DNA of 64,000 nt from Bacteroidales bacterium UBA3810. GTDB taxonomy: Bacteria > Bacteroidota > Bacteroidia > Bacteroidales > Paludibacteraceae. The DNA is taken from contig DFEE01000020.1 of the NCBI GenBank assembly GCA_002368645.1, forward strand, positions 26,720 to 90,719, read 5' to 3'. Shown here piece by piece: positions 53,726 through 62,042 of the stretch (positions are counted from its first letter, which is position 1; each line of letters opens with the position of its first letter). The notes below the pieces were generated by a model that ran no database searches, was not told where the DNA came from, and saw only the letters and a list, made by a program, of their open reading frames with translations. The position numbers and the translations under genes were made by a program.

Positions 53726-54658
53726 ATGAACACTATCGGTACTACATTTCGTTTTACTTCCTTTGGAGAGTCCCACGGTCACGCCATAGGAGGCGTTTTA
53801 GACGGTGTTCCTGCCGGAATTAGGATAGACCTTGAGATGATTCGGGAGGCATTGGCTCGTCGTGCCGGTCGCATAGGCAGTGTAGAAGACAGTTCTATAG
53901 GCACCTCTCCCCGTGCACGTCGGGAGTCAGATGAAGTGGAATGGCTCAGCGGCGTGCTGGACGGAGTAACATTAGGCACTCCTATAGCGTTTATTATCCG
54001 CAATACCGATGCGCGTCCGGAAGATTATCTTTGGTTACAAGACTCCTACCGCCCCGGGCATGCCGATTGGGTGTATCAGCAGAAATACGGTATCCGCGAT
54101 TACCGCGGAGGCGGTCGCGCGTCAGCCCGCGAAACCGTATCGCGTGTAGTAGCCGGTGAGATAGCACGGAAGTTGCTTCTTGAACACAGAATAGAGGTGC
54201 ATGCCACATTGACCCAAATAGGTGAAGAAGAAGACCCTACCCGTTTCGAGCCGCTCCTAAAAGAAGTGCAGCAAGCGGGGGACTCCATCGGCGGTATCGT
54301 CAGTTGCACTATCACAGGTTTAGGAGTAGGCGTAGGCGAACCGATATTCGACAAACTGTCTGCACGTTTAGCCGCAGCCATGCTCTCCATCAACGGCTGC
54401 AAAGGCTTTGATTATGATTTGGGGTTTGAGTCCCTGCACTACCGCGGTTCAGCGTATATCGAAAGAAAAGAAAGTATTTCGGGAGGTATATCTACCGGAG
54501 AGCCTATCCGGTTTAGAGCCGTTTTTAAGCCCGCGGCAACCATTGCTCAGCGGTATAAGGGTCGCCACGATGTCTGCATTGCCATACGGGCAGTTCCTGT
54601 GGTGGAGGCTATGACTAATTTGGTACTGATTGATATGTTATATGAATCCGCTCAATGA
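53726..54658 (+). CDS. aroC: Chorismate synthase, compact form
   Basis: Converts EPSP to chorismate with reduced FMN. Start is the ATG at 53726 (MNTIGTTFRFTSFGESHG); an earlier TTG lies inside the -7 box. Signatures: GESHGHAIGGVLDG, YRPGHADW, YRGGGRASARETVSRV, SISGGISTGEP and GRHDVCIAIRAVPVVEAM. At 310 residues it is about 45 shorter than usual: the family's GFAAAEMRGSE-type segment is replaced by a short SINGCKGFDYDLGF stretch leading into SISGGIS, and the C-terminus is short. No stop or frameshift is visible, so it is a compact version and not a broken gene. Confidence 0.93.
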   Translation: MNTIGTTFRFTSFGESHGHAIGGVLDGVPAGIRIDLEMIREALARRAGRIGSVEDSSIGTSPRARRESDEVEWLSGVLDGVTLGTPIAFIIRNTDARPEDYLWLQDSYRPGHADWVYQQKYGIRDYRGGGRASARETVSRVVAGEIARKLLLEHRIEVHATLTQIGEEEDPTRFEPLLKEVQQAGDSIGGIVSCTITGLGVGVGEPIFDKLSARLAAAMLSINGCKGFDYDLGFESLHYRGSAYIERKESISGGISTGEPIRFRAVFKPAATIAQRYKGRHDVCIAIRAVPVVEAMTNLVLIDMLYESAQ

Positions 54659-55499
54659 TATAATAGCTCCTATTCGGGAGGATTTGCAACGCTTTGAGGC
54701 TGCGTACAGCAAGGCATTATCGTCTGAGGCTGTTCCGTTATTATCGTCTGCCTGCGAGTATATTCAACTCAAGAAAGGTAAACGCCTGCGCCCCATTCTA
54801 ACGCTATTGGCGGCGCGTGTGTGCGGTGATGTGACCGAAGCGTCTATCAGAACTGCTGTGGCATTAGAGATGCTTCATGCCGCGTCACTTATACACGACG
54901 ATGTGGTGGACAACTCCGACACCAGGCACGGTCAAGCCGCATTACATATGCGTTTCAACAACAAGATAGCCGTCCTCGTAGGAGACTACCTTTTTGCCTC
55001 TGTAACGGCGATTATGACCGCCGTGGAAGATAGAAAGATTTCAGAAATTCTCTCCCATATCGTAGCAGCTCTCGTAGAAGGGGAATTATTGGAATTACAA
55101 CAACCGGATGAATGGTCCGAGGAGCAATATATAGCCATGATAGAGCACAAGACGGCAGTTCTATTCAGTGCCTGCGCAGAGACAGGTGCCCGCTCTGCTC
55201 AAGCCTCCGAAACGCAATGTCAGGCCCTCAAACAATTCGGACATGAGTTGGGTATATGCTTCCAAATTCAAGACGATATACTGGATGTTATCGGTGCCTC
55301 AGGCATGGGTAAGCCAACTCAGGCAGACTCTAAAGACGGCAAACGCACCCTACCCTATGTTCGCGGAGTGGATTATGCCCGCGCACGTATGGAAGAACAT
55401 AAAGAAAGGGCGCTTAACGCCCTATCTATCTTTGAGGAGAGTGAGAGTCTGAATGCCCTTAGAGAACTCGTTCGATTTGCTGTGACAAGGAGTTTTTAA
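54642..55499 (+). CDS. Polyprenyl (isoprenoid) diphosphate synthase
   Basis: A 285-residue trans-prenyltransferase that condenses isopentenyl diphosphate onto an allylic primer, for quinone side chains. It has GKRLRP, the first Asp-rich motif DDVVD (in SLIHDDVVDNSDTRHG), the second DDILD (in FQIQDDILDVIG) and a closing DSKDGKRTLPYV. The motif spacing is that of octaprenyl/heptaprenyl synthases; product length cannot be told. Start is the ATG at 54642, 17 bases inside aroC. The stop codon shares four bases (TTAA) with the stop of the converging yggS. Confidence 0.93.
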   Translation: MNPLNDIIAPIREDLQRFEAAYSKALSSEAVPLLSSACEYIQLKKGKRLRPILTLLAARVCGDVTEASIRTAVALEMLHAASLIHDDVVDNSDTRHGQAALHMRFNNKIAVLVGDYLFASVTAIMTAVEDRKISEILSHIVAALVEGELLELQQPDEWSEEQYIAMIEHKTAVLFSACAETGARSAQASETQCQALKQFGHELGICFQIQDDILDVIGASGMGKPTQADSKDGKRTLPYVRGVDYARARMEEHKERALNALSIFEESESLNALRELVRFAVTRSF

Positions 55500-56149
55500 G
55501 TCCGACTATAATCGCGTTCTCCAAAGATACGGGAACCTACCCGTATCATGGTTGCCCCTTCCTCTATCGCAATGGGATAATCGTCCGACATACCCATAGA
55601 AAGCTTCAGCGGCTGCTGTCCGGGCATCTTAACAGCGAGGTCATGCAGGGTTTTGAAACAACGGCGTATCTCTGCCTCGTCATCGGTATTGGTCGCCATG
55701 GTCATAAGTCCTACTACGCAGACATTCGGATAAACCTGTAATTGCTCCTCCGTAGGCAATTCGTCCGGTAAGAACCCCGACTTGGTACTTTCCTTCGCGA
55801 CATGAACCTCTAAGAGCACATCAATGATACGATTGACCTTAGCAGCCTCCTTATTGATGACTGCCAATAGTTTCAGCGAATCCACGGAGTGAATAAGATG
55901 AATAAAAGGGGTAATGTACTTGACCTTATTGGTCTGGAGATGCCCGATGAAGTGCCAACGAATATCTTTCGGCAATGCTTCATACTTAGCGGTCAGTTCC
56001 TGCACATGACTTTCGCCAAAGTCTCTTTCACCGGCATTATAGGCTTCCTCGATGGCTTCAATAGGCTGAAACTTAGAGACCGCAACAAGTGTAACCGATG
56101 GCGGTAGAGTCTGTCTAATAGTTGCTATTTGTGAGCGTATATCAACCAT
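55496..56149 (-). CDS. yggS: YggS/PLPBP family pyridoxal-phosphate protein
   Basis: A 217-residue PLP-binding protein that buffers PLP and affects vitamin B6 and amino-acid balance; it has no known catalytic reaction. PLP-lysine segment LVAVSKFQP, then FGESHVQELTAKYE, IRWHFIGHLQTNK, IHSVDSLKL and, near the end, LSMGMSDDYPIAIEEGATMIRVGSRIFG. Last gene of a long minus-strand set; its ATG overlaps the DUF4494 stop by one base. Confidence 0.95.
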   Translation of the reverse strand: MVDIRSQIATIRQTLPPSVTLVAVSKFQPIEAIEEAYNAGERDFGESHVQELTAKYEALPKDIRWHFIGHLQTNKVKYITPFIHLIHSVDSLKLLAVINKEAAKVNRIIDVLLEVHVAKESTKSGFLPDELPTEEQLQVYPNVCVVGLMTMATNTDDEAEIRRCFKTLHDLAVKMPGQQPLKLSMGMSDDYPIAIEEGATMIRVGSRIFGERDYSRT

Positions 56150-56568
56150 TATTCCCCTACAGCACGAAGTACATCCATAATCGGTGTACGCAGAATAGAT
56201 ACCAGCTCACAATCAAGGTGAGACACTTGCTCATGCAGCCGTTTAAGCGCTTGGTTAAGATCCGCCGCCTGAATAAGTAACGTAGCACTCTTGCGGGTTT
56301 CCTTACCATCCTCTTCCACCGTGATGAGTTCAATCTTACCTTTATACCATTTATCCCCGGTGGTGTTATCAAGGATATCAAAGTATTGCACTTTTCGACA
56401 ACTCGTAACTTCGCAGTCTCCGGAGATAAAAGGTTTGATTTCTTCTAATAATCGGCCTTCTACATCGGTGCAATTAATACCCTCAACGATATAGGTTTCT
56501 TTTACTTTAGCGGGATTATCCTCGCCGGTTTGACGCTCGTAAGCGACTTTTAATTCGTATAGTATCAT
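56149..56568 (-). CDS. DUF4494 protein
   Basis: A 139-residue cytoplasmic protein found mainly in Bacteroidota, of unknown function. Family features are the opening YELKVAYERQTGE and KVKETYIVEGINCTDVEGRL, and the middle WYKGKIELIT. No catalytic motif or membrane segment. Start overlaps the preceding gene's stop by four bases (ATGA). It commonly precedes yggS in Bacteroidales, as here. Confidence 0.9.
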   Translation of the reverse strand: MILYELKVAYERQTGEDNPAKVKETYIVEGINCTDVEGRLLEEIKPFISGDCEVTSCRKVQYFDILDNTTGDKWYKGKIELITVEEDGKETRKSATLLIQAADLNQALKRLHEQVSHLDCELVSILRTPIMDVLRAVGE

Positions 56569-57974
56569 AGTTCTAATAGTTGTTTTAAATCATTTATATC
56601 CAAATGCTCCGGATAGATACGCCGTGAGCCGGAACGATACAGCAATACTGCCTTGCCCTCTTGCCACTGGTTATAGAGGGTGACCACGACATCTCCCATC
56701 GTGCGTTTATTATACGAGGAGAGCAGAGCCGGTTGGTTCATCAGGTCCGTCTGCGTATAGGCAAACTTAACCCCTTCGAACTCCAACATAAAGTTTGCCG
56801 CTTGGCGTTGCAGTGCTGCCAAGTCCATTTTCTTCTGCTCGATGAGTTTATGGTTAAGGTAAATGGTAGTACCATACGCACCATCCACCCACCGTTCATG
56901 TCCATACAATGCCATGAGGTAAGTATTGAGTAAGGCAGAGGCTTTATCGATATTGAAATGCTGCTGGGCAAGATGGAGTGCTTCGCGTTTGGCACTGCCG
57001 ACTCCTTTGCGCGGAAGACCTATAACTAAGAGTTGGTAACTCTCACGCCCGATACGTTTATCCAATTGATCCATTAGATACCCTAAATCTTGATTGAGGC
57101 AGAGGTACATATCCTCCTGTTCTGCAGTCTCTATATCATCCGAGTTTGCCTCCGGAGTAAGGGTATTGAGTTGCAAAAGCAACATATCGGGGATATTGTC
57201 CTTGCCAAGCGCTTCTTTTTGCTGGAGCGCCAAAGCTAATTCAATAACGAGCGTATTGGCAGCAGGCGTCAGCAGCAGATTGGTTGAAGGCAGATAACTG
57301 AAACTGTTCTTACGTTCTTTCGCAGTAGGATGCAGGTAAGTAGAGATTGCCATGCGCGGAGTCCATGTCCTCTCCGCTAACTCGGCAATACGCCCGCTAC
57401 GATTAAAAGCATCGGCAGCTGCCGGCAAGCCATAGGAGTAATAGCCGGTGCTAACCCATTGTTGTTCGACAGGCTCCAACCAGCAACAGGCCGTAGCACA
57501 ATGCCCTGCCATCAAGACCGTGGTTGAAGGACGAAGACCCAATGCATAAATCTTAGCATCCATATGCTTGATTCTCAAACGGTCTGCCAAGGTGGGAGAC
57601 ATTAACGCTTCCGGAGATATATGGACAGTTGTCCCAATACCGGTTACATTAGGGTCCTCCAACAGTGGAACGGCTTTTCGTTTGCGCGTATCAAAGACGG
57701 AATCCATCGCATAGCCATGATCAAAGGGGGTTTGCCCCGTAAGCAAAGAAGCCGTTGTTTCATCCCCGCCGAACACAAGATGAGGGAATGTTAACGAAGA
57801 GCGATAACCCTCCTCTGCTAAAGTGCGTAGTCCACCTTGCTGCAAATAGGGTTGCAACTGAGTAATATTCTCTCCTGTCAAACCGTCCGTAAGCACCACT
57901 ACCGTCAATTTAGGCGTGCCTGAGAGCGAAGCGGCTAATGTTATTATCGTACTAAGTAAAGCAATCTTACGCAT
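56565..57974 (-). CDS. PafA-like phosphatase homologue with degenerate active site
   Basis: A 469-residue exported protein with signal peptide (about 1-19). It has the framework of PafA-type alkaline phosphatases: VVVLTDGL (Asp30), TGQTPFDHG, LNQDLGYLMDQLD, and WVDGAYGTTIYLNHKLIEQ near the C-terminus. By eye alignment, the nucleophile Thr expected ten residues before TG is Gly70, the T-D-x-x-G-H zinc motif is replaced by NTLTPEANS, and the T-A-D-H-G motif by LVIGLPRKG. Only the first Asp of the metal site survives, so phosphatase activity is improbable. It overlaps the DUF4105 gene by 31 bases. It may bind a ligand or act as scaffold; this is inference. Confidence 0.78.
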   Translation of the reverse strand: MRKIALLSTIITLAASLSGTPKLTVVVLTDGLTGENITQLQPYLQQGGLRTLAEEGYRSSLTFPHLVFGGDETTASLLTGQTPFDHGYAMDSVFDTRKRKAVPLLEDPNVTGIGTTVHISPEALMSPTLADRLRIKHMDAKIYALGLRPSTTVLMAGHCATACCWLEPVEQQWVSTGYYSYGLPAAADAFNRSGRIAELAERTWTPRMAISTYLHPTAKERKNSFSYLPSTNLLLTPAANTLVIELALALQQKEALGKDNIPDMLLLQLNTLTPEANSDDIETAEQEDMYLCLNQDLGYLMDQLDKRIGRESYQLLVIGLPRKGVGSAKREALHLAQQHFNIDKASALLNTYLMALYGHERWVDGAYGTTIYLNHKLIEQKKMDLAALQRQAANFMLEFEGVKFAYTQTDLMNQPALLSSYNKRTMGDVVVTLYNQWQEGKAVLLYRSGSRRIYPEHLDINDLKQLLEL

Positions 57975-58870
57975 AAATGAGTTAATGGAAAAAGGAGTAT
58001 TCGTGCATTAAATCCTACAAAAGGATGGATAGAGTAATTGGCAAGAAAAAACGATATTCCGAATAAACTGAGCCAAAGGACAGCAAGCGGCAGGTCATAG
58101 TACCAACGGAAGTGTTTCCGCTTCCTATCCCATAATGTAAGGAGCAACAAAAATACTATCATCGCACTATAACCGACATACCATGTTCCATACCACGGCA
58201 CATGATTAGGCCTAAAAGGTGATATATGTCCTTCCTTAACAAGAGGTGTACCGTCCGGCAAAAAGGCTTGAGCTATGTAGTACATCAATTGGTCCGGCAA
58301 AAAGACACACATATCTCCCGACAACGGGACATCAGCTTTATGACCAAAGACCATATTGATACCAAATCCTATCCAACCTCGTGGGTCGGTATAACGATTG
58401 AGCACTTGCCTATAGGTCATCCCATCTAACGCATTGTAGGACGAGTGGATAGCACCGCCTAATGCTTGCCGAATAAGCCTATAGGGGCGCGTAGCACAAT
58501 TATCAAAGACAAAATTATAGAGGTAGGTGCGGTTAACAGGTTCGTAATTAAGCATCAGAGCCTCAAAGATAGAAACAGCCTGACTATCCGTCAGATTAAG
58601 TACTTGTTCATAGACATCACGCCCTTCCATTTCATAGTAGGAAGCGAAGGAATAACCATCTTGGATACCTAACTCATAGTAGGTCTCGCCACGGACAAAC
58701 TTGGAGTAGAAATGGTCTGTATCAAAATCAAATAGGCCATAGTTAAATACCCAATTAAGCCCCGTCTCCGAGTCTTGGACCCGAATGGCAGTATGTCCGT
58801 AGTGTGCATAAACCTCCTCTCCCGGAGTACAGGTCAGCAAACTAATAGTGATGGCAAGAAGGTAGAACAT
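57944..58870 (-). CDS. DUF4105 membrane protein
   Basis: A 308-residue protein with an N-terminal signal or membrane segment (FYLLAITISLLTC), an extracytoplasmic DUF4105 (Lnb N-terminal-like) domain with VYAHYGHTAIRV, FNYGLFDFD, FVRGETYYELG and NFVFDNCATRPY, and three C-terminal membrane helices (GYSAMIVFLLLLTLWD, LPLAVLWLSLFGISFFLAN, ILLFPLTHLCVRLLYLV). The conserved His, Asp and Cys suggest an enzyme of envelope metabolism, but its reaction is unknown. The start is set at 58870 (MFYLL); an upstream ATG at 58903 would add 11 residues and a longer overlap with the PAP2-like gene. Confidence 0.83.
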   Translation of the reverse strand: MFYLLAITISLLTCTPGEEVYAHYGHTAIRVQDSETGLNWVFNYGLFDFDTDHFYSKFVRGETYYELGIQDGYSFASYYEMEGRDVYEQVLNLTDSQAVSIFEALMLNYEPVNRTYLYNFVFDNCATRPYRLIRQALGGAIHSSYNALDGMTYRQVLNRYTDPRGWIGFGINMVFGHKADVPLSGDMCVFLPDQLMYYIAQAFLPDGTPLVKEGHISPFRPNHVPWYGTWYVGYSAMIVFLLLLTLWDRKRKHFRWYYDLPLAVLWLSLFGISFFLANYSIHPFVGFNARILLFPLTHLCVRLLYLVR

Positions 58871-59424
58871 AAACCCACAATAAATCCAATAATAACCTGC
58901 CACTCGTCATGAGCACGCAGGTAAAGACGTGCATACATAATTAGTAGAACCGGTAAAAATAAACAAATTAGCACCGAAAAAGAAGGCATAATACCGGCAT
59001 AGTAAAAAAAAGCTAAAATACCTCCTATCAATCCGCCAATACCTGCGAGGTGCGAACTGATTTTCCACTTAAGGTTAACAACCGTCACCAACCCTAAGCA
59101 CACCAAACCACCTATCGCAGAAGCTAAAAAGAATGGTGCTACATGCATAACTTTCCATAGAAAATAACACCAAACGCCATAACATAGCATCGTATAGAGG
59201 TAGGGTAATGTCCGCTCAGAAGGATTATCAATATAGATATCGGCTATGTGACCTCGACGAATGCCGAGCAGAATAACTATCAGTGGCACCAAAGCGGTCA
59301 TAAAGAACGTCGTACCGATTCCAATAGCGTTACGGCTATAGAGCGCCATAGCGATAGTGGGCATCCACAAGGGGTAACAGACGATACTCCACACTTTAGC
59401 CAATATGGTGAGAAATTGCTGCAT
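58834..59424 (-). CDS. PAP2-like membrane protein
   Basis: A 196-residue protein with about six membrane helices. It resembles the PAP2-like membrane proteins of Bacteroidota: ERTLPYL near the middle, then KWKISSHLAGIGGL and ARLYLRAHDEWQVIIGF, which mimic phosphatase motifs 2 (S-G-H) and 3 (R-x5-H-x3-D/Q). The Gly of S-G-H is Ser here, and a full motif 1 is not seen, so lipid-phosphatase activity is uncertain. It lies between rpoN (one-base overlap) and the DUF4105 gene (37-base overlap), so an envelope lipid role for the trio is a reasonable guess. Confidence 0.75.
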   Translation of the reverse strand: MQQFLTILAKVWSIVCYPLWMPTIAMALYSRNAIGIGTTFFMTALVPLIVILLGIRRGHIADIYIDNPSERTLPYLYTMLCYGVWCYFLWKVMHVAPFFLASAIGGLVCLGLVTVVNLKWKISSHLAGIGGLIGGILAFFYYAGIMPSFSVLICLFLPVLLIMYARLYLRAHDEWQVIIGFIVGLCSTFLPSLLVC

Positions 59425-60905
59425 TAAGCTTGTTTACGTAATCGAGCGACCGGAATACCGAATAACTCACGATACTTCGCTATTGTGCGACGCGCAATAG
59501 GATAACCTATTTTTGTCATTTCGGCGGCAATGGCTTCATCACTGAGGGGGGCTGACTTATCTTCCTTAGCGATAATCTCCTGCATGGCTTTCTTTATTTC
59601 GCGCGTGCTGACCTCTTCCCCATCGCCGTTTTGCATTCCTTCAGAGAAAAAGTGCTTGAGGGGATAGATGCCAAATTCGGTTTGGACAAATTTATTATTG
59701 GTAACACGGCTGACTGTTGAGACATCATATCCTGTTTTGTCGGCTATATCTTGCAGGATCATAGGTTTCAAGTAGGCTTCGTCTCCTTCTTGAAAAAACT
59801 CTCGTTGCTCATCGACAATCGCTACCATAATGCGGTAAAGTGTCTCGTTGCGTTGCTGAATAGCGGCGATAAACCACTGCGCTTCGCCAATCTTCGTATT
59901 GACGAACTGTAGGGCTTCCTTCATACCTTTATCGCTATCGGGAGCCTTGCTATACTCCTTCGCCATCTGCTGATATTCCTGACTGACATGCAAGTCTGGT
60001 ATATCGTTGGTATTGAGAGTAATAGTTATTTCTTCCTCATTAACTTCAACATAAAAATCCGGCACGATAACCGACTCTTTACTCTCTAATATATTTCCGG
60101 TAAAAGCATTAGCGGGTTTCTGGTTTAGGTGAACTATCTCGGTGACTGCCTCGCGCATCTCATCATTAGTCAGTTCCAATAGTTCCTGTACCCTATCGTA
60201 ATGGCGCTTACTGAACTCTTCAAAACAAAAAGTAACAATACGCAAAGCATTATTGATAGCCGGAGTCTCTTTCTTTTGCTTAAGTTGAGTCGATAAACAC
60301 TCCTGCAAATTAGCAGACGCTATCCCGGCAGGGTCAAAAGTTTTTATCTGCTCCACAATCTCAGACATCTGCTCCTCCGGCACCTGTAGACCTTCTTGGA
60401 AATAGAGGTCATCGACCAATTGCTCTGTTGTCCGTCGAAGATAACCTTCTGCATCTATATTACCCAATACCCATTTGGCGATATGTCGCTCGGGTTTAGT
60501 CATCTTGGTGAGATAGACTTGACTTTTAAGGTATTCCATAAGGGTTGTACCTCCGGAATATGTCCACTCGTCGCGGTTATCATCATCCGGGGAATAGTTC
60601 TGCATCTTACCCTGCTTATAGTCCGGTGTTTCGTCGTCTTCGACATATTCATCATAGTTGAAATCATCGTTCTGCAAGGGGTTGACATAATCCTCTTCCT
60701 CACCGTATAGTTCTTTCTCTTCCTGTTCTTTTTCCTGCTCAATAGGATCTATTCCTTCCTCAAGAGCCGGATTGGCTTGTAACTCCTCATTCACTCGCTG
60801 CTGCAACTCCATAGAAGGCAACTCCAACAAGCGAATTTCATTGATTTGCTCCGGAGAGAGATGCAATTGCTGCTTCTGTTTGAGTTGTAAACTTAAGCCT
60901 TGCAT
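59424..60905 (-). CDS. rpoN: RNA polymerase sigma-54 factor
   Basis: A 493-residue sigma-54. Region I is the Gln/Leu-rich start (LSLQLKQKQQLHLSPEQINE), region II is an acidic stretch (about 45-110), and region III ends with the RpoN box ARRTIAKYRE (471-480), which contacts the -24 element. Sigma-54 needs AAA+ activators; none is encoded in the window. The gene overlaps degT by 13 bases and the PAP2-like gene by one, so it is expressed as part of the long minus-strand set. Confidence 0.97.
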   Translation of the reverse strand: MQGLSLQLKQKQQLHLSPEQINEIRLLELPSMELQQRVNEELQANPALEEGIDPIEQEKEQEEKELYGEEEDYVNPLQNDDFNYDEYVEDDETPDYKQGKMQNYSPDDDNRDEWTYSGGTTLMEYLKSQVYLTKMTKPERHIAKWVLGNIDAEGYLRRTTEQLVDDLYFQEGLQVPEEQMSEIVEQIKTFDPAGIASANLQECLSTQLKQKKETPAINNALRIVTFCFEEFSKRHYDRVQELLELTNDEMREAVTEIVHLNQKPANAFTGNILESKESVIVPDFYVEVNEEEITITLNTNDIPDLHVSQEYQQMAKEYSKAPDSDKGMKEALQFVNTKIGEAQWFIAAIQQRNETLYRIMVAIVDEQREFFQEGDEAYLKPMILQDIADKTGYDVSTVSRVTNNKFVQTEFGIYPLKHFFSEGMQNGDGEEVSTREIKKAMQEIIAKEDKSAPLSDEAIAAEMTKIGYPIARRTIAKYRELFGIPVARLRKQA

Positions 60906-62023
60906 AATTCTAAGATATTGCAGGTGATATATTTAAGTTGCTCCTCATCAAGTTCCGTGTGCATCGGTAGTGAAAGGACCGTCGAGGCAAGTTGTTCGGC
61001 CGCCGGAAAATCGCCCTGTTTGTAGCGGGGATCTTGATATGCTTTTTGCATATGAAGTGGCACCGGATAATAAATCATCGCAGGAATTCCTTTTTCTGCC
61101 AAACCCTCACGGATAGCATCCCTATCAATACCAATGAGGCGAAGGGTGTATTGATGATAAACATGGGTCGAAGCCTCAATGCAAGTAGGGGTCTTGATAT
61201 GGGGATTATCCCTAAAAGCGTTATCATAATATGCTGCTGCCCGCTGACGAGCAAGAGTATAGTCATGTAGATGAGGCAGTTTTGCATCCAAAATTGCAGC
61301 TTGAATACTGTCTAAACGGCTATTAACACCTACCATATCATGATGATAGCGCACCACCATACCGTGATTAGCAATAGCACGCATTTTTGCATCTAACTCA
61401 TCATCATTAGTAAATATTGCGCCTCCGTCACCGTAACAGCCAAGATTCTTACTGGGAAAGAAGCTCGTGCAGCCGACATCTCCCATCGTACCGGCCTGCT
61501 TAACTGTGCCATCCGAGAAACGATACTCCGCACCTATAGCCTGACAAGCATCCTCTATGACATAAAGGTTATGTTCCTTAGCTATTTGCAGAATTGGCTC
61601 CATATCTGCGCATTGGCCAAACAAATGTACGGGCACTATAGCTTTCGTTTTAGGTGTAATGGCCCGCCTTACCGCCTCTATAGAAATGTTCATAGTGTCC
61701 GGTTCAACATCCACTACAACAGGCGTTAAGCCTAAAAGCGCTACAACCTCAGCAGTAGCAATAAACGTAAAGGTCGGAGTGATGACTTCATCGCCTTTCT
61801 GAAGACCTAATCCCATAAGCGCAATCTGCAAAGCATCCGTGCCATTACCTGTAGTAATAACATGCTTAGCACCTGTCCAAGCCTCTAAATGTGCTTGAAA
61901 CTCAGCGACTTTAGGACCTTTGATAAATGCCGCAGAGTCAATAACATCTTGAATACCACGATCAATATCGTCTTTGATATGGAGATATTGGGACTGCAAG
62001 TCAACCATTTGAATTTTCTTCAT
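60893..62023 (-). CDS. DegT/DnrJ/EryC1/StrS sugar aminotransferase
   Basis: A 376-residue PLP-dependent aminotransferase of the family that makes amino sugars for surface glycans. Motifs: GTDALQIALMGLGL, FIATAEVVALLG, VPVHLFGQCADM, VIEDACQAIGA, and FFPSKNLGCYGDGG with the PLP lysine at K192; then GVNSRLDSIQAAIL. Start at 62023 (MKKIQMVDLQ), supported by a GGAGG eight bases upstream; an earlier in-frame codon would add 12 residues. The nucleotide-sugar substrate cannot be told (WbpE- or VioA-like). No other sugar genes are adjacent, which is unusual for the family. Confidence 0.93.
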   Translation of the reverse strand: MKKIQMVDLQSQYLHIKDDIDRGIQDVIDSAAFIKGPKVAEFQAHLEAWTGAKHVITTGNGTDALQIALMGLGLQKGDEVITPTFTFIATAEVVALLGLTPVVVDVEPDTMNISIEAVRRAITPKTKAIVPVHLFGQCADMEPILQIAKEHNLYVIEDACQAIGAEYRFSDGTVKQAGTMGDVGCTSFFPSKNLGCYGDGGAIFTNDDELDAKMRAIANHGMVVRYHHDMVGVNSRLDSIQAAILDAKLPHLHDYTLARQRAAAYYDNAFRDNPHIKTPTCIEASTHVYHQYTLRLIGIDRDAIREGLAEKGIPAMIYYPVPLHMQKAYQDPRYKQGDFPAAEQLASTVLSLPMHTELDEEQLKYITCNILELCKA

Positions 62024-62030
62024 GACTAAA

Positions 62031-62035
62031 CCTCC
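62031..62035 (-). promoter_or_regulatory. Shine-Dalgarno deciding the degT start
   Basis: Minus-strand GGAGG lies seven bases before the ATG at 62023. It selects this codon over the in-frame one at 62059. Strong sites like this are uncommon in the window. Confidence 0.7.
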
Positions 62036-62042
62036 GTAAATT

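Noticed and set aside
53726..54658. Frameshifted aroC
   Set aside because: Shorter than usual, but the frame is continuous and both ends carry the conserved motifs.
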